DNA of 64,000 nt from GCA-2718815 sp963578105 (lineage in GTDB: Bacteria; Planctomycetota; Planctomycetia; Pirellulales; Pirellulaceae): the NCBI GenBank assembly GCA_963578105.1, contig CAUZBP010000012.1:1-64000 (forward strand), in the 5' to 3' direction. Each line of letters starts with the position of its first letter. Position 1 is the stretch's first letter. Shown in pieces: positions 61,836 to 64,000 of the stretch. The translations under genes were made by a program, and so were the position numbers. Below the pieces are notes generated by a model, which was not told where the DNA came from, did no database searches, and was given only the letters and a program-made list of their open reading frames with translations.

Positions 61836-62390
61836 CTAGTCCAGTGGTTCACTGCTATACTGAAAGAGCAGATCTTCCGACAGACGGCGCTCAAACACTC
61901 GGCCAAATTCATCCAAGCTTCGTCGTTGGCCCACAGCATGCCACGCACCCACGTCTTTCAGTTCAGGCATGATTTCAACAAGTTGGTCAATCAAACGCTC
62001 AGCGAGACGCTCAATCGGTTTTGTCTGGCATTCCTCCCGGATGGACGCTGCTGTCTTCATCATGCGGACCAAGCAAGCCCGTTCCAAAACGGGGCGGGAA
62101 AGAGGAGTTTCGTTGTCAATTAGCAGATCGGCAGCTGGAACTCCAAGCAGTTTTTGCCAAGCGTACAGGTCCGAAAGACAGAGATCTGACGTTTCTTCTT
62201 CTTGACGCCTTACCTCGTGAAGATTTTTACCCAACTGCCGCGCGGCACGACGCAGTGACGTGTTCTGCTGCTCACGCACTTGCCGGATACAGTGTAAAGG
62301 CGGGGCGTGTCCATTGTTATCGTTTACAACACTGCCGTCTAAATCCTTCGACCCCTTTGCACGAGCACCGTTTAAACCATTAGTCGACAT
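61836..62390 (-). CDS. Helix-turn-helix (XRE-like) regulatory protein
   Basis: This 184-residue protein starts at the ATG at 62390 behind GGAGAGGAAAAA. Residues 34-85 form a Cro/C1-type HTH (IRQVREQQNTSLRRAARQLG, then LSDLYAWQKLLGVPAADLLI). The C-terminal 90 residues are helical (RACLVRMMKTAASIREEC, RLIDQLVEIMPELKDVG). Similar HTH proteins recur in planctomycetes; target DNA is unknown. Confidence 0.75.
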   Translation of the reverse strand: MSTNGLNGARAKGSKDLDGSVVNDNNGHAPPLHCIRQVREQQNTSLRRAARQLGKNLHEVRRQEEETSDLCLSDLYAWQKLLGVPAADLLIDNETPLSRPVLERACLVRMMKTAASIREECQTKPIERLAERLIDQLVEIMPELKDVGAWHAVGQRRSLDEFGRVFERRLSEDLLFQYSSEPLD

Positions 62391-63287
62391 AACTTTTTCC
62401 TCTCCTATAGACGTCCTTTTGCAAAGAATGGCTACTGAGCCACCAAGTCGTAACGAGATTCTCACTGAAAGAAATTGCAGATCGCTGCCAATTACCTCGA
62501 AACACACCGGTGGCGCAGTTCACGCGCAACCGGCGTACCAACTTTTGCGGTCGATGCTAACGAATCGACCTTGCTAGCCCTTGGTGCCTATTACTCGGTT
62601 CCACGGACGATTGCAGAAGACTTGAGACAGAATTCAAGGAATCCTTACGCCTCGATCATTGAACGAAAACGTTGAAAAGATCTCGCTTCTCTGTATCAGA
62701 CACCTCACCGCGAATGCAGTCTTGCCCGAAATGTGTCTTCGATGAACCTGACTGGAAGATGATGTGCTTAAGTAAAGGGCTTCCAACCAATCCATCTTGA
62801 TACCGTCAATTTGACGCTGCAAGCTAACTTGCAGCGCAGGGGCATCGTAGAAAAACCGTTTCTACGAAGCAAGTAGACTAACGATCTTTGACGCCTTCAA
62901 AGAGTCATTTTACGGCGGGAAGCGTCACCCCGTTGAATCGTACGCGCCACAACTTTCAGTGATTTACCAACTCGTCAAAGAACCCTAACGAAAGCGGCAC
63001 TAAGAGGATAGGCGGTTGAATACTCTGTAAATCACCAGCTGAAATTTGAGGGTGAAACCTTCATCACGACTGGGAATGCGGCTTGCCGCAACCTCGATTC
63101 GGACAATGGACAATGCGACCAACCACGCGTTGAGAGAGGGCTGTCGGCTGAGGTTCGGGTCCGTCACACCCGTAGCAACGTTCAACACGAGGCCGCCCCG
63201 TCGCGAGCCAGGCGCCAGACCAGTCAAGTTGATTCGCCGGAAAGGAAATGTCCTCCCCCCGGTGCTGGTGGTCAGAGTGGCCACCCT
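62391..63287. other. Gene-poor stretch of about 900 bases with paired hairpins
   Basis: No gene is supported. An open plus frame around 62475-62675 lacks a ribosome binding site. Near 62815-62867 there are two perfect 9-bp stem-loops in a row (separate entry). The rest shows nothing recognisable. Confidence 0.5.
62815..62867. other. Two consecutive perfect 9-bp hairpins
   Basis: CGCTGCAAG (62815-62823) pairs with CTTGCAGCG (62828-62836) around CTAA. TCGTAGAAA (62845-62853) pairs with TTTCTACGA (62859-62867) around AACCG. The eight bases between are CAGGGGCA. No T-run follows. They may be part of a structured RNA or a double terminator. Confidence 0.6.
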
Positions 63288-63791
63288 TTAAATACAGGCT
63301 GCTTTTTCCTGTTCCAGCGCGTTGCTCCACTTTAGCAGGCGATGCATTAAAGTGGAGTTCATCGTCTCAGGTTCGTCGCATGCAGCCTGCATTGCCGGGG
63401 AAGAACAGTTGTCTGTCATCCTGAGTTCATCAGCCACGTCGGCTTGGTAAGCGAGTGGGTTTTCCTGAACCAAAACAGTTTCTGCGGTCGCATGCTCCAT
63501 CCCTGTCTGCACCGCGGCACGGTTTCCGCGACTGTCGTGATGACGAACAAATCGGACTTGTGGGTAAGTGCGTGTCAATTCGCAAGCGACTTCCTCTGTC
63601 CGGTCGGTCGAAGCGTCGTCAACCAGGATTAATTCGAAACGGGCTGCAACGTCGGGGAGTACGTCCAGCATTTGCGACACTTCCTGCAGCAGGGTCGCTT
63701 GCGCATTTCTTACGGGCAGAATGACAGAAATGGATTCTTTCACGAGCCGGTGATCCCCAGGTGTACGGGCTTCTGAATGCTTCTTCGGCAT
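63288..63791 (-). CDS. Short family-2 glycosyltransferase-like protein
   Basis: This 167-residue protein contains the beginning of a GT-A fold: ISVILPVRNAQATLLQEVSQ, FELILVDDASTDRTEEVACEL, FVRHHDSRGNRAAVQTGMEHA and ETVLVQENP, where the DxD-type acceptor is reduced. Family-2 enzymes usually exceed 220 residues, and the C-terminal half here is missing, so it is either a minimal variant or a truncated gene. The frame is open upstream to a GTG at 63887; I chose the ATG at 63791, but neither has a clear ribosome binding site. Confidence 0.65.
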   Translation of the reverse strand: MPKKHSEARTPGDHRLVKESISVILPVRNAQATLLQEVSQMLDVLPDVAARFELILVDDASTDRTEEVACELTRTYPQVRFVRHHDSRGNRAAVQTGMEHATAETVLVQENPLAYQADVADELRMTDNCSSPAMQAACDEPETMNSTLMHRLLKWSNALEQEKAACI

Positions 63792-64000
63792 GCTGGCTGG
63801 AGTCGCTGAAATCGACCGCTGCCGGATTCGGATAGACAACTCGTGCAAACCGGGACGATCATTCGGTGTACACGTTTTCAAGAACACGGGTTGTAGTGGT
63901 ACGTTCAGTTGTACGATACGTTGTTTTGTTTTTAACGGGTTTAAATCCCTACGATTTGCTCGACAAGCACGTCAGGGAACTTCGTGGTTTTCCTCAAAAC
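63792..64000. other. Right-edge region, no gene seen
   Basis: Nothing beyond the possible upstream extension of the glycosyltransferase frame is visible in the last 209 bases. Confidence 0.4.

Noticed and set aside
62475..62675. 66-codon plus-strand ORF
   Set aside because: TTG start with no ribosome binding site; sequence not family-like.

Overview
The window looks like chromosomal DNA from a planctomycete, probably a marine Pirellulales- or Planctomycetales-type organism. The evidence is gene content: two modules pairing a DUF1549/DUF1553 protein with a Tat-exported DUF1501 protein (one with c-type-cytochrome motifs and a WD40 propeller), several secreted propeller and glycosidase-like proteins, a PEP-CTERM surface protein, small-molecule uptake systems beside oxidative sugar and keto-acid enzymes, and a SufU-SufS pair. 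Base composition is moderately GC-rich throughout, except AT-richer patches near 51.7-52.2 kb and 55.7-56.5 kb.

Layout. 0-6 kb: the end of a membrane zinc peptidase, yaaA, and a three-gene cluster in which two paralogous propeller proteins flank a sialidase-like protein. 6-11.5 kb: a minus-strand series with a decayed BASS-transporter fragment, an HpcH/HpaI aldolase, an Nramp-like carrier, a zinc alcohol dehydrogenase and a BKACE (DUF849) enzyme. 12-21 kb: a sodium/solute symporter, a DUF6817 protein, then a 1673-residue cytochrome/WD40/DUF1549/DUF1553 protein with its DUF1501 partner. 21-28 kb: two MFS carriers, an AAC(3)-fold acetyltransferase, a thiolase/DUF35 pair and an SDR. 28-35 kb: a ribose-type ABC importer, an enolase-superfamily dehydratase and an SMP-30 lactonase. 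35-41.6 kb: a second DUF1501/DUF1549 pair, a TIM-barrel isomerase and an HtrA protease. 42-51 kb: deoC, a LarA-N protein, a P450, a ceramidase-like hydrolase, a GH10-like secreted protein, an unknown membrane protein and tRNA-Gly(CCC).

51-58.5 kb is the most accessory-looking part. It has long gene-poor stretches, very strong hairpins, a PEP-CTERM protein, a gingipain-like cysteine protease and several small orphan proteins. 58.5-64 kb returns to housekeeping genes (YjbQ, sirtuin, SufU, SufS), followed by a 15-bp minisatellite, an HTH protein and a short glycosyltransferase.

How the genes may work together: the ABC importer, SDR, SMP-30 lactonase, galactonate-dehydratase-like enzyme and HpcH/HpaI aldolase would together form an oxidative, non-phosphorylating sugar route (sugar to lactone to aldonate to 2-keto-3-deoxy acid to pyruvate plus aldehyde). 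This is inferred from families and proximity. The two DUF1549/DUF1501 pairs and the secreted hydrolases suggest breakdown of complex polysaccharide at the cell surface.

I did not find one clearly new multi-gene system. The best leads are a promoter plus a 17-bp hairpin directly upstream of an MFS start codon, a permease carrying half of a binding-protein-like domain, a perfect 25-bp hairpin in an orphan locus, and two apparent frameshifts.
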